46,172 bases of DNA from a virus. The translations under genes and the position numbers were made by a program. Location of the stretch: the IMG/VR virus record IMGVR_UViG_3300035670_012355, positions 1 through 46,172 of that record. The stretch is one strand, 5' to 3'. Positions 14,984 to 23,170 of the stretch are shown in pieces (the stretch's first letter is position 1; the number at the start of each line of letters is the position of its first letter). Under the pieces are notes generated by a model. It made no database searches and had not been told where the DNA came from. It was given only the letters and a program-made list of their open reading frames with translations.

Positions 14984-15792
14984 AACTTTTCTACTAGTAA
15001 CTTATTTTCATTATCAATTTGTTCTGCGGGGGCTCCTAAAGAAAGTTTTTCACTTTCATACCGGTCAAAATAATCTCCATCTTGACCTGCTCCAGCATGC
15101 CAATATTTACGAGTTGTGTTAATATTAAGAAGCATAGGCTTATCAAATTTGTAATTAACTAAAAACTCATATAAAACTAAAGGATCATCATTTAAATTAT
15201 AACCATCCATTTTAAAGGCATTAGCTACACTATGCATATCCCAATTACGTCTTATTTTCTTTTCAGTTAAAATAGATAAGTTATTATCTTCTACAATAAA
15301 TAAGACTGGAAGGTTTTTAGTTGAAGCCCAACCTAAAGCCCCTAAAACATAATCTTCTTCAGCTGAAGCATCTCCCATTACTACAATAGTAGGTTTACGA
15401 GTTTGGTAAGCATGCCCTACAGCAATAGGAACTTGACTACCCATTAATCCATCATGTCCAAAAATATTTTTTTCGTGAGAATGGATTGAAGCCGAACCTC
15501 CCATTCCTCCAGCGCAACCTGTTTTACGTCCTAACAATTCATCAATTAACTGAATGGGATCAGCTCCTTTACTTAGGTAGTGTGAATGGCCTCTATGTTG
15601 AATAAAAACATTAGCATCTATATTATTCATTTCTAGAATAGTATAAAGGGATGCTGGGATGTATTCTTGACCTGCTGAAAGGTAAAATGGGAATTTAATA
15701 TGTTTATTTTGTGCTGCTTTGTAGACTTGATTTTCAAAGTGTCTACAAAATGAAGCTTTTTTAAATGCTTCTATTCTAAATTCTGATCTCAT
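14956..15792 (-). CDS. Thiamine-diphosphate E1 alpha-type subunit
   Basis: A 278-residue protein with the E1 alpha signatures: HRGHSHYLSKGADP (66-79), GGMGGSASIHS (95-105) and the thiamine-diphosphate and metal site GDAS (140-143) ending in NN at 170-171. The usual third residue Gly of GDG is Ala. It is shorter than full PDH alpha (about 360-400), as in compact E1-like pairs. It starts at ATG overlapping the HAD gene stop (ATGA). Together with the beta gene it most likely forms a ThDP enzyme in sugar-nucleotide synthesis. Confidence 0.8.
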   Translation of the reverse strand: MRSEFRIEAFKKASFCRHFENQVYKAAQNKHIKFPFYLSAGQEYIPASLYTILEMNNIDANVFIQHRGHSHYLSKGADPIQLIDELLGRKTGCAGGMGGSASIHSHEKNIFGHDGLMGSQVPIAVGHAYQTRKPTIVVMGDASAEEDYVLGALGWASTKNLPVLFIVEDNNLSILTEKKIRRNWDMHSVANAFKMDGYNLNDDPLVLYEFLVNYKFDKPMLLNINTTRKYWHAGAGQDGDYFDRYESEKLSLGAPAEQIDNENKLLVEKLWQQQLEIQ

Positions 15793-16172
15793 AACTTTTC
15801 TATAAAACTTAAAGTGTCATTCCAATTTTCAAATCTGTAACCATTATCATCAATATAAAGATCAGCTCGTGGTTTATCTGATGTTACAGAAGATACATAT
15901 TGAGCAATATTATATTTTTCTAACCATTCTGCTACTAACATAGCTCCTGTTTTACCGTTCACTAAAGGTCTATCTTCTCTTACTTTAGCTGTAAAAACTA
16001 TAATTGTATATTTTTCAGATAATTGCTTTACAGCCTCAAGAGCACCTGGAAGTGGGTCTCCGTAACAAGTTCCATCACCCCATCCTTTATCTGCATTGTG
16101 AATTACACCATCAAAATCGATAGCTAAATTCTTTTTTTCGTGTTCAAAGCCTGGAGGGTAAAAATTAGCCAT
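15789..16172 (-). CDS. HAD-family phosphatase
   Basis: A 127-residue protein with HAD motif I as AIDFDGVIH (about 17-25), motif II in FTAKVREDRP and a C-terminal Asp pair YIDDN (motif IV). Such small HAD proteins remove phosphate from sugar or nucleoside phosphates. Alongside the HldE-like kinase it could play the part of GmhB in a heptose pathway, but the sequence is not clearly of the GmhB subfamily. It overlaps both neighbours. Confidence 0.75.
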   Translation of the reverse strand: MANFYPPGFEHEKKNLAIDFDGVIHNADKGWGDGTCYGDPLPGALEAVKQLSEKYTIIVFTAKVREDRPLVNGKTGAMLVAEWLEKYNIAQYVSSVTSDKPRADLYIDDNGYRFENWNDTLSFIEKL

Positions 16173-16824
16173 TTGGAATAATAACCATTACAAGTGTTTC
16201 AGGATCTACTTTATGAAATACTTCAGTTAGTTGTTTAATAGTACTAGCAACTACTATATCTCCAGGACCAGCTACATTTTGACCATAATCAGCTTGTAAA
16301 CCACCTTTTAAAAACATAATATTGTACTGATCTTCTATCTGATTAAACATAGAAATATCAGTAATACTTTTTATAGATAAAGTACAATTTGCAAAATTAT
16401 AATCTTTAGGCTCATTTGTTATCCAAAGACAATCTTCAGCTTTAGGCATTTCATGAGTACTATCTTCATAAGGTTTACCTTCACGCCCGTAACTATCTCT
16501 AAAACGAACTAAGTCCTGTTTATCAACCGGAGTTTCAATTTCAAATACAAATGCTCCTTTTTCATTAGTTGCCTTTGTAGAATGAAACAAACCCTTTCTA
16601 ATCATTACTTTATTACCTGGCCCTAATTTATTAGTATGGTTAAAGAATGATACTTCAGCGTTACCATCTAACAAAATTAAACCTGTTGTTTTTTTAGGAT
16701 GGCAATGTAATGATGTAGAGTGAGTATGTTTAATATAAAGAAACCAAAGGGCTACGTGCTCATTTTCATAAGCAAGGTATTCGTAACCCCAAGGTTTTTT
16801 TACTATTGTTGATTCGTAACTCAT
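16165..16824 (-). CDS. Two-cupin protein, mannose-6-phosphate isomerase-like
   Basis: A 219-residue protein. The first cupin starts with VKKPWGYEYL and holds LHCHPKKTTGLILLDGNAEV, close to the cupin part of type II phosphomannose isomerase/GDP-mannose pyrophosphorylase proteins. A second cupin-like repeat follows (about residues 150-215, with AGPGDIVVAS). It may bind or isomerise a sugar phosphate. The metal-binding His set is only partly visible (His41, His43 area). Confidence 0.7.
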   Translation of the reverse strand: MSYESTIVKKPWGYEYLAYENEHVALWFLYIKHTHSTSLHCHPKKTTGLILLDGNAEVSFFNHTNKLGPGNKVMIRKGLFHSTKATNEKGAFVFEIETPVDKQDLVRFRDSYGREGKPYEDSTHEMPKAEDCLWITNEPKDYNFANCTLSIKSITDISMFNQIEDQYNIMFLKGGLQADYGQNVAGPGDIVVASTIKQLTEVFHKVDPETLVMVIIPNG

Positions 16825-17363
16825 TTAGAGCGGTTTTCGTGTACTTCAAAAGCTGTTCTCATCCAGTCACCCATAAAATCATAGTGAGGGCAAGAAATAA
16901 TATTTCCATCTACTACTACAGGACCACGATCATAAGTAGCACCTGCGTTTTCAATATCTGTGTCAATTGAGTAGTAACCTGAAACTGTACGTCCTTGAAG
17001 AATTTTAGCTGAAATCATCAATTGAGCTCCATTACATACTGAGAATATGGTTTTGTTAAGAGCATTCCATTGGCGAATAAATTCTAGTACTCCTTTTTCT
17101 TGGCGAACCTTTTCAAGTGCTTTTACACCACCTGGAATGAGTAGAATTTCGTAATCATTTAGATATTGTTGACGAGTTGCTTCTTGCTCCATAACTGAAG
17201 TAGTAACATCACACATCATATGACTTCCTAGACTACCCCAAATTTTACCTACTTGGTTAGCCATTAGAGTTACTTCGTAACCATGTTCTTTTAGACTGTA
17301 ATATGGGTAGATCAATTCATGATCTTGATATTTTTCCCATGTAATAATAAGTGCTTTTTTCAT
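16821..17363 (-). CDS. DJ-1/PfpI-family protein
   Basis: A 180-residue class I glutamine amidotransferase-like fold: ALIITW at the start, LLIPGGVKALEKVR (75-88) and the nucleophile Cys110 in FSVCNGAQLM, the DJ-1/PfpI elbow. Family members include proteases, chaperones, glyoxalases and deglycases. Its place in a sugar operon would fit handling of reactive sugar aldehydes or removal of an amide, but the actual reaction cannot be read from sequence. Confidence 0.75.
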   Translation of the reverse strand: MKKALIITWEKYQDHELIYPYYSLKEHGYEVTLMANQVGKIWGSLGSHMMCDVTTSVMEQEATRQQYLNDYEILLIPGGVKALEKVRQEKGVLEFIRQWNALNKTIFSVCNGAQLMISAKILQGRTVSGYYSIDTDIENAGATYDRGPVVVDGNIISCPHYDFMGDWMRTAFEVHENRSK

Positions 17364-17387
17364 AGCGATAATATAATAAATTAAAAA

Positions 17388-17864
17388 TTAAGAGTCACGT
17401 TTAGACAAAATTGGATTTGAAATAGGCCAATAAATTCCTATTTTAGGATCATTCCATTTTAATGTAAATTGATCTTGAACATCTGGATAAGCTCCTGGGT
17501 AAGCCCATTTATAAAAGAATGTTGCTTCATCACTTAAAACAAAATGACCATTAGCAAACATAGGTGGAATTAAAACTGATTTTCTATTTTTAGAAGATAA
17601 AACAATTGAATCCCACTTTAAATAATTCTCAGATTCAGGTCTATTATCAACTACTACTAAATAAACTTCACCAGCTAAACAAGAAATATATTTCCAAGAT
17701 TTAGAATCACCGTGTAGTCCTCTTAAAACATGTTTACGAGAAATAGAGACTTTATCATGATTAAAAACTAATTCGTGGTCGTCTTGTTTGAATAAAGTAT
17801 AAAGTTCACCTCTAAAATCTTCAAATGAGTCGGGTTGGTATATTTTTACTTCAGGGAATATCAT
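17388..17864 (-). CDS. RmlC-like dTDP-sugar 3,5-epimerase or isomerase
   Basis: A 158-residue cupin. HVLRGLHGD holds the catalytic His of RmlC, followed by AGEVYLVVVDNRPES and a strand with IPPMFANGHFVLSD, in the order of dTDP-4-dehydrorhamnose 3,5-epimerase. Related proteins epimerise or isomerise 4-keto-6-deoxy sugars. It would supply stereochemistry in the cassette. ATG at 17864 overlaps the GT10 stop by 4 bases. Confidence 0.8.
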   Translation of the reverse strand: MIFPEVKIYQPDSFEDFRGELYTLFKQDDHELVFNHDKVSISRKHVLRGLHGDSKSWKYISCLAGEVYLVVVDNRPESENYLKWDSIVLSSKNRKSVLIPPMFANGHFVLSDEATFFYKWAYPGAYPDVQDQFTLKWNDPKIGIYWPISNPILSKRDS

Positions 17865-18745
17865 AAATTATTAGCTGATTTGATTTGATCTAAAAATAAA
17901 CTTAACTTATTTCTAAAAGTATCTTCCATAGCTACCTGATAGTTGTATTCAATGTAGGGTAGTCTGCTATAATAGTCTTCGGGAGTTAAATTATTTACAA
18001 TTCTAACTAATTCTTCTTCACTATTAAATCTAATAACTCCCCTTTCATCATATCCTAATTCTTCTAAATTAGGACAACCCCAATAAATTGGAACAGTTTT
18101 AGTAGCAAACGATTGAGCTATTTTTTCAGTATACCAATTGTCTATTTTTACATTTTCAACTGCTACGTGAAACATAAAGTCTGTAAATAGTATTCTTTTT
18201 CCAAAATACTCTGGGACTTCTCCGTTTGGGACGTGGGTTAAATCTTTAGAATAATGAGTGTAACCGGGTCTGACTTGTTTAGAAACGTCAAAATCTTCTA
18301 AAACATATTTCCATTCTTTAGGGATTTTAATTTCTTTCTTTAATTTATAAAGTCGTTGTCTAAATTTATGACCTTCAGCCCAATTAGTAGTACCACATAA
18401 AAATGATACTTTAAATTCTTTTTCAGGAGTAATAAACTTATTATAATATTCCTTATCTTCTGTATGAACTAGCCCAAAGCTAAATTCTACAGCATTAGGT
18501 AGTTTTTTTAAAAGATGTTTATTATAAGTTAATACTGTATCAAATAAAAAATAATTTTGTTCAACCCAATCATGTACTCTAAATAATTCATTAGGTTCAT
18601 GAAGTAAATATATTTTAGTACGATTTAAACTTAGTTGTTCTAAGTTAGGAACATGGTCCATAAACATAGTAACAGGAAGATCCTTATACTTGTTTAAAAA
18701 GTATTCATAATGTGTTGGGTTAAAAAAATTATGAAGTATTACCAT
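17861..18745 (-). CDS. GT10 fucosyltransferase-like protein
   Basis: A 294-residue protein. The C-terminal half has the hallmark of alpha-1,3/4-fucosyltransferases: FHVAVENVKIDNWYTEKI then ATKTVPIYWGCPN, which contact GDP-fucose. This suggests a GDP-6-deoxyhexose donor, in keeping with the GDP-sugar SDR and ColD-like genes. The N-terminal half is the acceptor domain. No signal peptide or membrane anchor is seen, so it is cytoplasmic. Confidence 0.8.
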   Translation of the reverse strand: MVILHNFFNPTHYEYFLNKYKDLPVTMFMDHVPNLEQLSLNRTKIYLLHEPNELFRVHDWVEQNYFLFDTVLTYNKHLLKKLPNAVEFSFGLVHTEDKEYYNKFITPEKEFKVSFLCGTTNWAEGHKFRQRLYKLKKEIKIPKEWKYVLEDFDVSKQVRPGYTHYSKDLTHVPNGEVPEYFGKRILFTDFMFHVAVENVKIDNWYTEKIAQSFATKTVPIYWGCPNLEELGYDERGVIRFNSEEELVRIVNNLTPEDYYSRLPYIEYNYQVAMEDTFRNKLSLFLDQIKSANNL

Positions 18746-19137
18746 GAAATATCCCAGTCTTTAAACTCGGCTGCTAAACAATCAATTTTATAGTCTTTAC
18801 GACCACCTACAACCTCCTGAATTTTATTTTTAGCTGTATTACGAATACCATTTAAACCGTGTGTTAATTCGAGATTATTCCCGTCTTTAATACCCTTACG
18901 GTAATTAGATTCGTTGTGCCATATGTGAAGATTCATTTGCGATAAAACAACTATAGCACGGATAGTTTCAGCTGTAATCTCAGACTTATTTTCATCAATG
19001 TGGGCCTGAATATCGTGAACTATATCAGCAATTTCTTGGGCGTATTCTGCTTTATGTTCAGGGATGAATACTTCTTTAAGTTGAACAATTGATAAACGAT
19101 CAACTAGTTCACTTAGTGTTGGTAGATATTTCCTCAT
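18739..19137 (-). CDS. Conserved-looking hypothetical protein
   Basis: A 132-residue, mostly helical protein starting at the ATG at 19137, inside the end of the GT2 gene; a TTG 30 bases upstream is less likely. The segment LPTLSELVDRLSIVQLKE is distinctive and looks like a widespread phage family, but I cannot name its function. Middle residues include MNLHIWHNESNYR. Because it lies between two glycosyltransferases, a role in the sugar pathway is possible. Confidence 0.6.
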   Translation of the reverse strand: MRKYLPTLSELVDRLSIVQLKEVFIPEHKAEYAQEIADIVHDIQAHIDENKSEITAETIRAIVVLSQMNLHIWHNESNYRKGIKDGNNLELTHGLNGIRNTAKNKIQEVVGGRKDYKIDCLAAEFKDWDISW

Positions 19138-19750
19138 AATATTGGTTTTGTTTTTCTTGTCGTTCAATAGTTTTGTGATGCTCTAGAGCAAACTCTGATT
19201 CTAATGGTAATATAGCATGAGTCTTATAACCTTCCAAAATTTCATGTACCTTATTTTTCCATCTAATTTCTGAGGTGCGTTTGTAGATTCTCCACTGTAG
19301 ATCAGGCCAATTAACTCTTCCATGATTGTCTACAATCCATCCCCACTTTTGAATATGTTCCTGTGTAAGTCCTTCTACAGTATTTACTCTAGGTACTCGA
19401 AGCACTTCTACATCATTATTCTCAAGCAACATAGGAAGATATTGAATTAAATACCAATTAGGCATTTCGTCAGCATCAATTTGGAAGATATAATCCCCTA
19501 AACAAGCATCTGTAAGGGCATTTTTCATATTAGCAAAATGTCCATCGAAATGGTAATGTAACCATCTAAAAGGAGCAAATGTAGTTTGAGATAGACTTCT
19601 CAGATAATCATCTACTGATTTAGAACCATTATTAGAATCATAGAATACAATAATTTCATCTTCTTTTCTTTTATTTTCAATCAAAAAAGGAAGTAAACGT
19701 TGTATTTCTACTAATTCATTACAAACCGTTATAGCGTAACTAATTTTCAT
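19109..19750 (-). CDS. GT2 glycosyltransferase
   Basis: A 213-residue GT-A protein from the ATG at 19750, 1 base before the upstream gene's stop. Strand-helix ISYAITVCNELVEIQRLL and the DxD motif QIDADEMP (residues 92-94) are clear; WRIYKR and VHEILEGY are typical of the WaaE/KdtX-like GT2 branch that adds glucose to LPS core. Cytoplasmic, using a nucleotide sugar. Confidence 0.85.
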   Translation of the reverse strand: MKISYAITVCNELVEIQRLLPFLIENKRKEDEIIVFYDSNNGSKSVDDYLRSLSQTTFAPFRWLHYHFDGHFANMKNALTDACLGDYIFQIDADEMPNWYLIQYLPMLLENNDVEVLRVPRVNTVEGLTQEHIQKWGWIVDNHGRVNWPDLQWRIYKRTSEIRWKNKVHEILEGYKTHAILPLESEFALEHHKTIERQEKQNQYYEEISTNTK

Positions 19751-19751
19751 T

Positions 19752-20198
19752 TTATTCAGGTAATACTCCAATATACGTTAAAGCCTCCATAAACTCACGT
19801 TCTGGGAAGTGTTTTAGAGTAGTCATATCCATTTTATAATCGTACTCTTTACCTTTAGCTTTAAATTTAGCTTTTTCGTCTTCAGGCATTAGGGTTGCTT
19901 TTACAGCACCCCAAGCCCAATTTTGACCATTAGCACCATCAGCAAATACCATTCCTTTATCAGGGATGTTTATAGCTGAAGGGATCCAAATGAGACCATT
20001 TTCATCTTCACCCATTAGCTCTTTATATAGTTCAGGAAGTACTTCCATTTGTTGGGCTAAAAATTCACTATCGCGAGTCATTACGTTGTTAGCTTGGAAA
20101 CCACAACCATAACAAAAATGAAGTCTTACTGTATCGTTTACTTCTTGAACGTAACAGGCATCTGAGCCACAACGATCACAGGTAGTTAAATTATCCAT
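19752..20198 (-). CDS. Zinc-ribbon hypothetical protein
   Basis: A 148-residue protein. Cys-x2-Cys pairs at CDRCGS and CYGCGF (residues 7-33) form a zinc ribbon. The rest is mixed alpha/beta with Trp-rich IWIPSAINIPDKG and NWAWGAVK. Similar proteins seem to occur in marine phages, function unknown. It lies between two GT genes with 1-base overlap to the upstream one. Confidence 0.6.
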   Translation of the reverse strand: MDNLTTCDRCGSDACYVQEVNDTVRLHFCYGCGFQANNVMTRDSEFLAQQMEVLPELYKELMGEDENGLIWIPSAINIPDKGMVFADGANGQNWAWGAVKATLMPEDEKAKFKAKGKEYDYKMDMTTLKHFPEREFMEALTYIGVLPE

Positions 20199-21499
20199 TA
20201 TACTGGTTTTTTAGGTAATTCAATTTTTTTCAAATCAGGTAGTTTAAGTTCTATCTTTTTAGGCAAATCAGGAATGTATTGAGTAAACAATTCATCTATT
20301 TTGTTTTTCATAGCTTCCCAACTAAACTCTTTTTTGTTTTTGAATGCCTGACGTTTAGCTCCATCAGTATAATTTTTATAGTTTTCAAAAACATCTTTAA
20401 GATAATGCCCCACAGCTCCGTGATCAACTGAAAACCATTGACTTTCTTTTAGAATCATATTAGGCACAACAGCTGATTCATGAACCTCAGTTAATTGACC
20501 TGGGAGTAAAGAAGTAAATTCTGGGTTAAGAAAATCAATATGACCTGACCATCCTGAAGTAATAATTGGTTTTTTGCTTAAACTGAATTCTAATAGTGGA
20601 CGACCAAATCCTTCACCTTTAGTTAGGTTAATCATTGCTTTTACTTTAGGATGATTATATAACTGGTTCATTTCTAAATCAGTAAATTCACCATGTAAAA
20701 GATAAATGTTAGGCAAATTAGTTGAAGCAACTGTTTTTTTAATTAAATCTATTCTTTTTAGGATTTCATTTCGATCCATATAAGAGGCACCTGCACCACT
20801 TGTTTTTAAAATAAGAGCTGGTTTCTTAGATTTATTTTTAAAAGTTTCATAGAATGCTTTAATTAATAAACCTACATTCTTTCTATCTTGACCTAGATCT
20901 CCTTGAAGCCAGTGTCCCACAAACAAGTAAGCAAATGATTCAGGAATATCATTTAAAGTATTGTATAGATTATTTTTAGGAAGAATATCTAATACTTTAT
21001 AAATGTCAATATTAGCTCCTTCGAATAATACTTCAATTGGTTTTTCTACTTTAACCTGACCTAATGATTGACCATTGGTGTGTTTCTTTTCAAATATTGA
21101 ATTAAGGAAAGTAGTTTTTGAATGGTTTGAAGAAGTAAGAGTAACATCCATTCTATTAATTCCTTCTACCCAAGAACCGTCTACTAAAGTAGTTTCCATA
21201 CCTGCTGTACAACCAATATTAAATTTACCAACTGGTTGAAATTCATTTGGAACTGTAATTTGCATCCAAATATCAGGTTGTTCAGTTAACTGAGGAGCTT
21301 TATTTAAGTATTTAGTTAAAAACATCCATTCAGGATTATTTTTTATAAAACCCCAAGGTGTGTTTCCCCAACGTTGTGATATTAATTTAACATCATATTT
21401 ATCTAGTTCTATAATCGCTTTAATTAAATCTCTAGAACGGGCTCCATAACCGCTGTATGTGTCAAAAGGAGCGCTTATATAAAACGTATTTTTACTCAT
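20198..21499 (-). CDS. GT4-type glycosyltransferase
   Basis: A 433-residue GT-B fold protein. The N-terminal domain begins TFYISAPFDTYSGYGARSRD; the C-terminal domain has VGHWLQGDLGQDRKN and the donor-site motif LTKGEGFGRPLLEFSLSKKP, which matches the E-x7-E retaining GT4 motif. It ends in a Lys/Pro/Leu-rich tail of about 25 residues. It should act as a retaining glycosyltransferase in the cytoplasm. Confidence 0.85.
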   Translation of the reverse strand: MSKNTFYISAPFDTYSGYGARSRDLIKAIIELDKYDVKLISQRWGNTPWGFIKNNPEWMFLTKYLNKAPQLTEQPDIWMQITVPNEFQPVGKFNIGCTAGMETTLVDGSWVEGINRMDVTLTSSNHSKTTFLNSIFEKKHTNGQSLGQVKVEKPIEVLFEGANIDIYKVLDILPKNNLYNTLNDIPESFAYLFVGHWLQGDLGQDRKNVGLLIKAFYETFKNKSKKPALILKTSGAGASYMDRNEILKRIDLIKKTVASTNLPNIYLLHGEFTDLEMNQLYNHPKVKAMINLTKGEGFGRPLLEFSLSKKPIITSGWSGHIDFLNPEFTSLLPGQLTEVHESAVVPNMILKESQWFSVDHGAVGHYLKDVFENYKNYTDGAKRQAFKNKKEFSWEAMKNKIDELFTQYIPDLPKKIELKLPDLKKIELPKKPV

Positions 21500-21500
21500 A

Positions 21501-22931
21501 TTAGTAAATTAATTTATGATTTAGAACTGGTTTTTTATAGGTTGTTGTGTTGATAAGTTCAAAGTTTTCTCTGGGAGTCCAAGTTGAAAATAACTCATCT
21601 ATACCTTCAATAATTCTGTTTGCTTGATGTTCCTGAGTAAATCCAGCTTCATTAGATAAAGCCCATTCTTTACCTGCTTTACCTCTAGCTTTAAGTTCTT
21701 CTTTAGATAAACTGTAAGCTTCTTTAATACACTTAGCTGCATCTTCCCAACTACATCTATCATCAAAGATGTAAGGTGTTGGGACAGAACCTTGAACTGA
21801 GTGGTTATTTGGGAAAACTGGGAATGCCCATTTACCGTGTTTCTTATAGGTGCCTCTATGGTTTGAAGGAAAATCAGCATCAAAATCAATCCAAGTACCA
21901 TCTTCAAATTCAAAACGCATTTGATCTTGCATTCCACCTGTTACGTTAGCGATAATTGGGTTACCAACTAAAAGAGCTTCTGTAAGTGATAAACCCCAAC
22001 CTTCATTTGAAGTAAGTAGAATTTGAATATCTGCCATATTGTGAAGATAATTCATACGTTTACTGTCGTATCTACCCTCTGTAAAGATAATATTACAGTA
22101 TTCAGGACATAGTGTTTCAATTACAGCAAACAAATCAGTTCCATTCTCATCAATCGGTTGAGTATGAAGCATCAATACTACTTTTTCTCTTTGTTCAGGA
22201 GTTAATTCTTCAACAAATTGTCTAAATGCTAAGATTGTATCTGGAATTTGTTTACGACGGATGTTTCTAGAGTTAAAGAATACTACAAACTCATATTCTT
22301 TTCCTTTAAATAATTGTTTTTTAAAGTCTTGAAACTCTTTATCTTGTTCCTTATCAATAGGAAAATATACTTTAGGATTCAAACCATGAGGAACATACTT
22401 AATAATCTTATTTTTAGCTTTATCACCTAAAACAAGTTTATTGATGTTAACTGTTTGTTTTGAAATTCCGAATAATGCATCACATGCTTCATAAAAAGCT
22501 TGGTTATACATTGGTGCTGGGTAATCATCCCAAATGTTTAGATAAATAATAGGAATTTCCTTACGGATTTCATTTTCAATAGCAAATAACCAAGCCCAAT
22601 AACGTGGATCAGTAATTAAGAAAATAGCATCTGGTTTTTCAATGCTAATAATATTTCTTAAAAGAGTAGCATCACCATAACCATTTACTGGATAAAGAAT
22701 AACACTAGAATCATCTATACCTGCATTTATATTAGTATCAGCACTTAAATCTAAACGCTTACCAGCATCAGGATGTTTAATTGCTCCTCCAATATTAACC
22801 CAGTTAAAATGATGGGCTGTGCCAATCATTACTTCTTTTCCTACTGTTCCGATGCCTGAGGGCATTCTAATATCATCGCACATCAAAAGAATTTTTTTCC
22901 TTTGATCCTTAGGGATATAACCTTGTTTCAT
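21501..22931 (-). CDS. GT4-type glycosyltransferase
   Basis: A 476-residue GT-B protein and the first sugar gene in transcription order. It has a Rossmann-like start (ILLMCDDIRMPSGIGTVG), VPHGLNPKVYFP, and the donor motif LTSNEGWGLSLTEALLVGNP with both Glu residues. The two GT4 genes are separated by one base and probably act in sequence on one glycan. No membrane segment is seen. Confidence 0.85.
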   Translation of the reverse strand: MKQGYIPKDQRKKILLMCDDIRMPSGIGTVGKEVMIGTAHHFNWVNIGGAIKHPDAGKRLDLSADTNINAGIDDSSVILYPVNGYGDATLLRNIISIEKPDAIFLITDPRYWAWLFAIENEIRKEIPIIYLNIWDDYPAPMYNQAFYEACDALFGISKQTVNINKLVLGDKAKNKIIKYVPHGLNPKVYFPIDKEQDKEFQDFKKQLFKGKEYEFVVFFNSRNIRRKQIPDTILAFRQFVEELTPEQREKVVLMLHTQPIDENGTDLFAVIETLCPEYCNIIFTEGRYDSKRMNYLHNMADIQILLTSNEGWGLSLTEALLVGNPIIANVTGGMQDQMRFEFEDGTWIDFDADFPSNHRGTYKKHGKWAFPVFPNNHSVQGSVPTPYIFDDRCSWEDAAKCIKEAYSLSKEELKARGKAGKEWALSNEAGFTQEHQANRIIEGIDELFSTWTPRENFELINTTTYKKPVLNHKLIY

Positions 22932-22934
22932 AAA

Positions 22935-23123
22935 TTATTGAATATCTAAATCGTTGTGACTGTGAATTTGCTTTCTAAATGTCTCATCTGTAAGGTACAA
23001 ATGAATAGCGCGATCGGCAAGTTTTTGGAACGAGAATTTGTGTCTAACACAAGATACTTTAAACTCGTCAAATAAGTCACTTTGGATTTTTACACTCGTA
23101 AGTGTCATGTCCTTTTTACTCAT
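22935..23123 (-). CDS. Small ribbon-helix-helix-like protein
   Basis: A 62-residue protein. TLTSVKIQSDLFDEFK resembles the beta strand and first helix of Arc/MetJ/CopG ribbon-helix-helix regulators, followed by FSFQKLADRAIHLYL as a second helix. It stands just before the sugar operon, after a small gap with an A-rich leader and GTTATG start, so it is a candidate regulator of that operon. Confidence 0.6.
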   Translation of the reverse strand: MSKKDMTLTSVKIQSDLFDEFKVSCVRHKFSFQKLADRAIHLYLTDETFRKQIHSHNDLDIQ

Positions 23124-23170
23124 AACATTGTTTTTAATTAATATAACATATATAAATATATTGGGATTCC

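Noticed and set aside
14075-15792. E1 alpha/beta pair as a true pyruvate dehydrogenase
   Set aside because: No lipoyl E2 or E3 gene is present, the alpha chain is short, and the genes lie inside a sugar operon.
21599-21937. Alternative 112-residue frame inside the GT4 gene
   Set aside because: It lies entirely within a strong GT4 gene on the same strand in another frame and shows no domain; it is a shadow frame.
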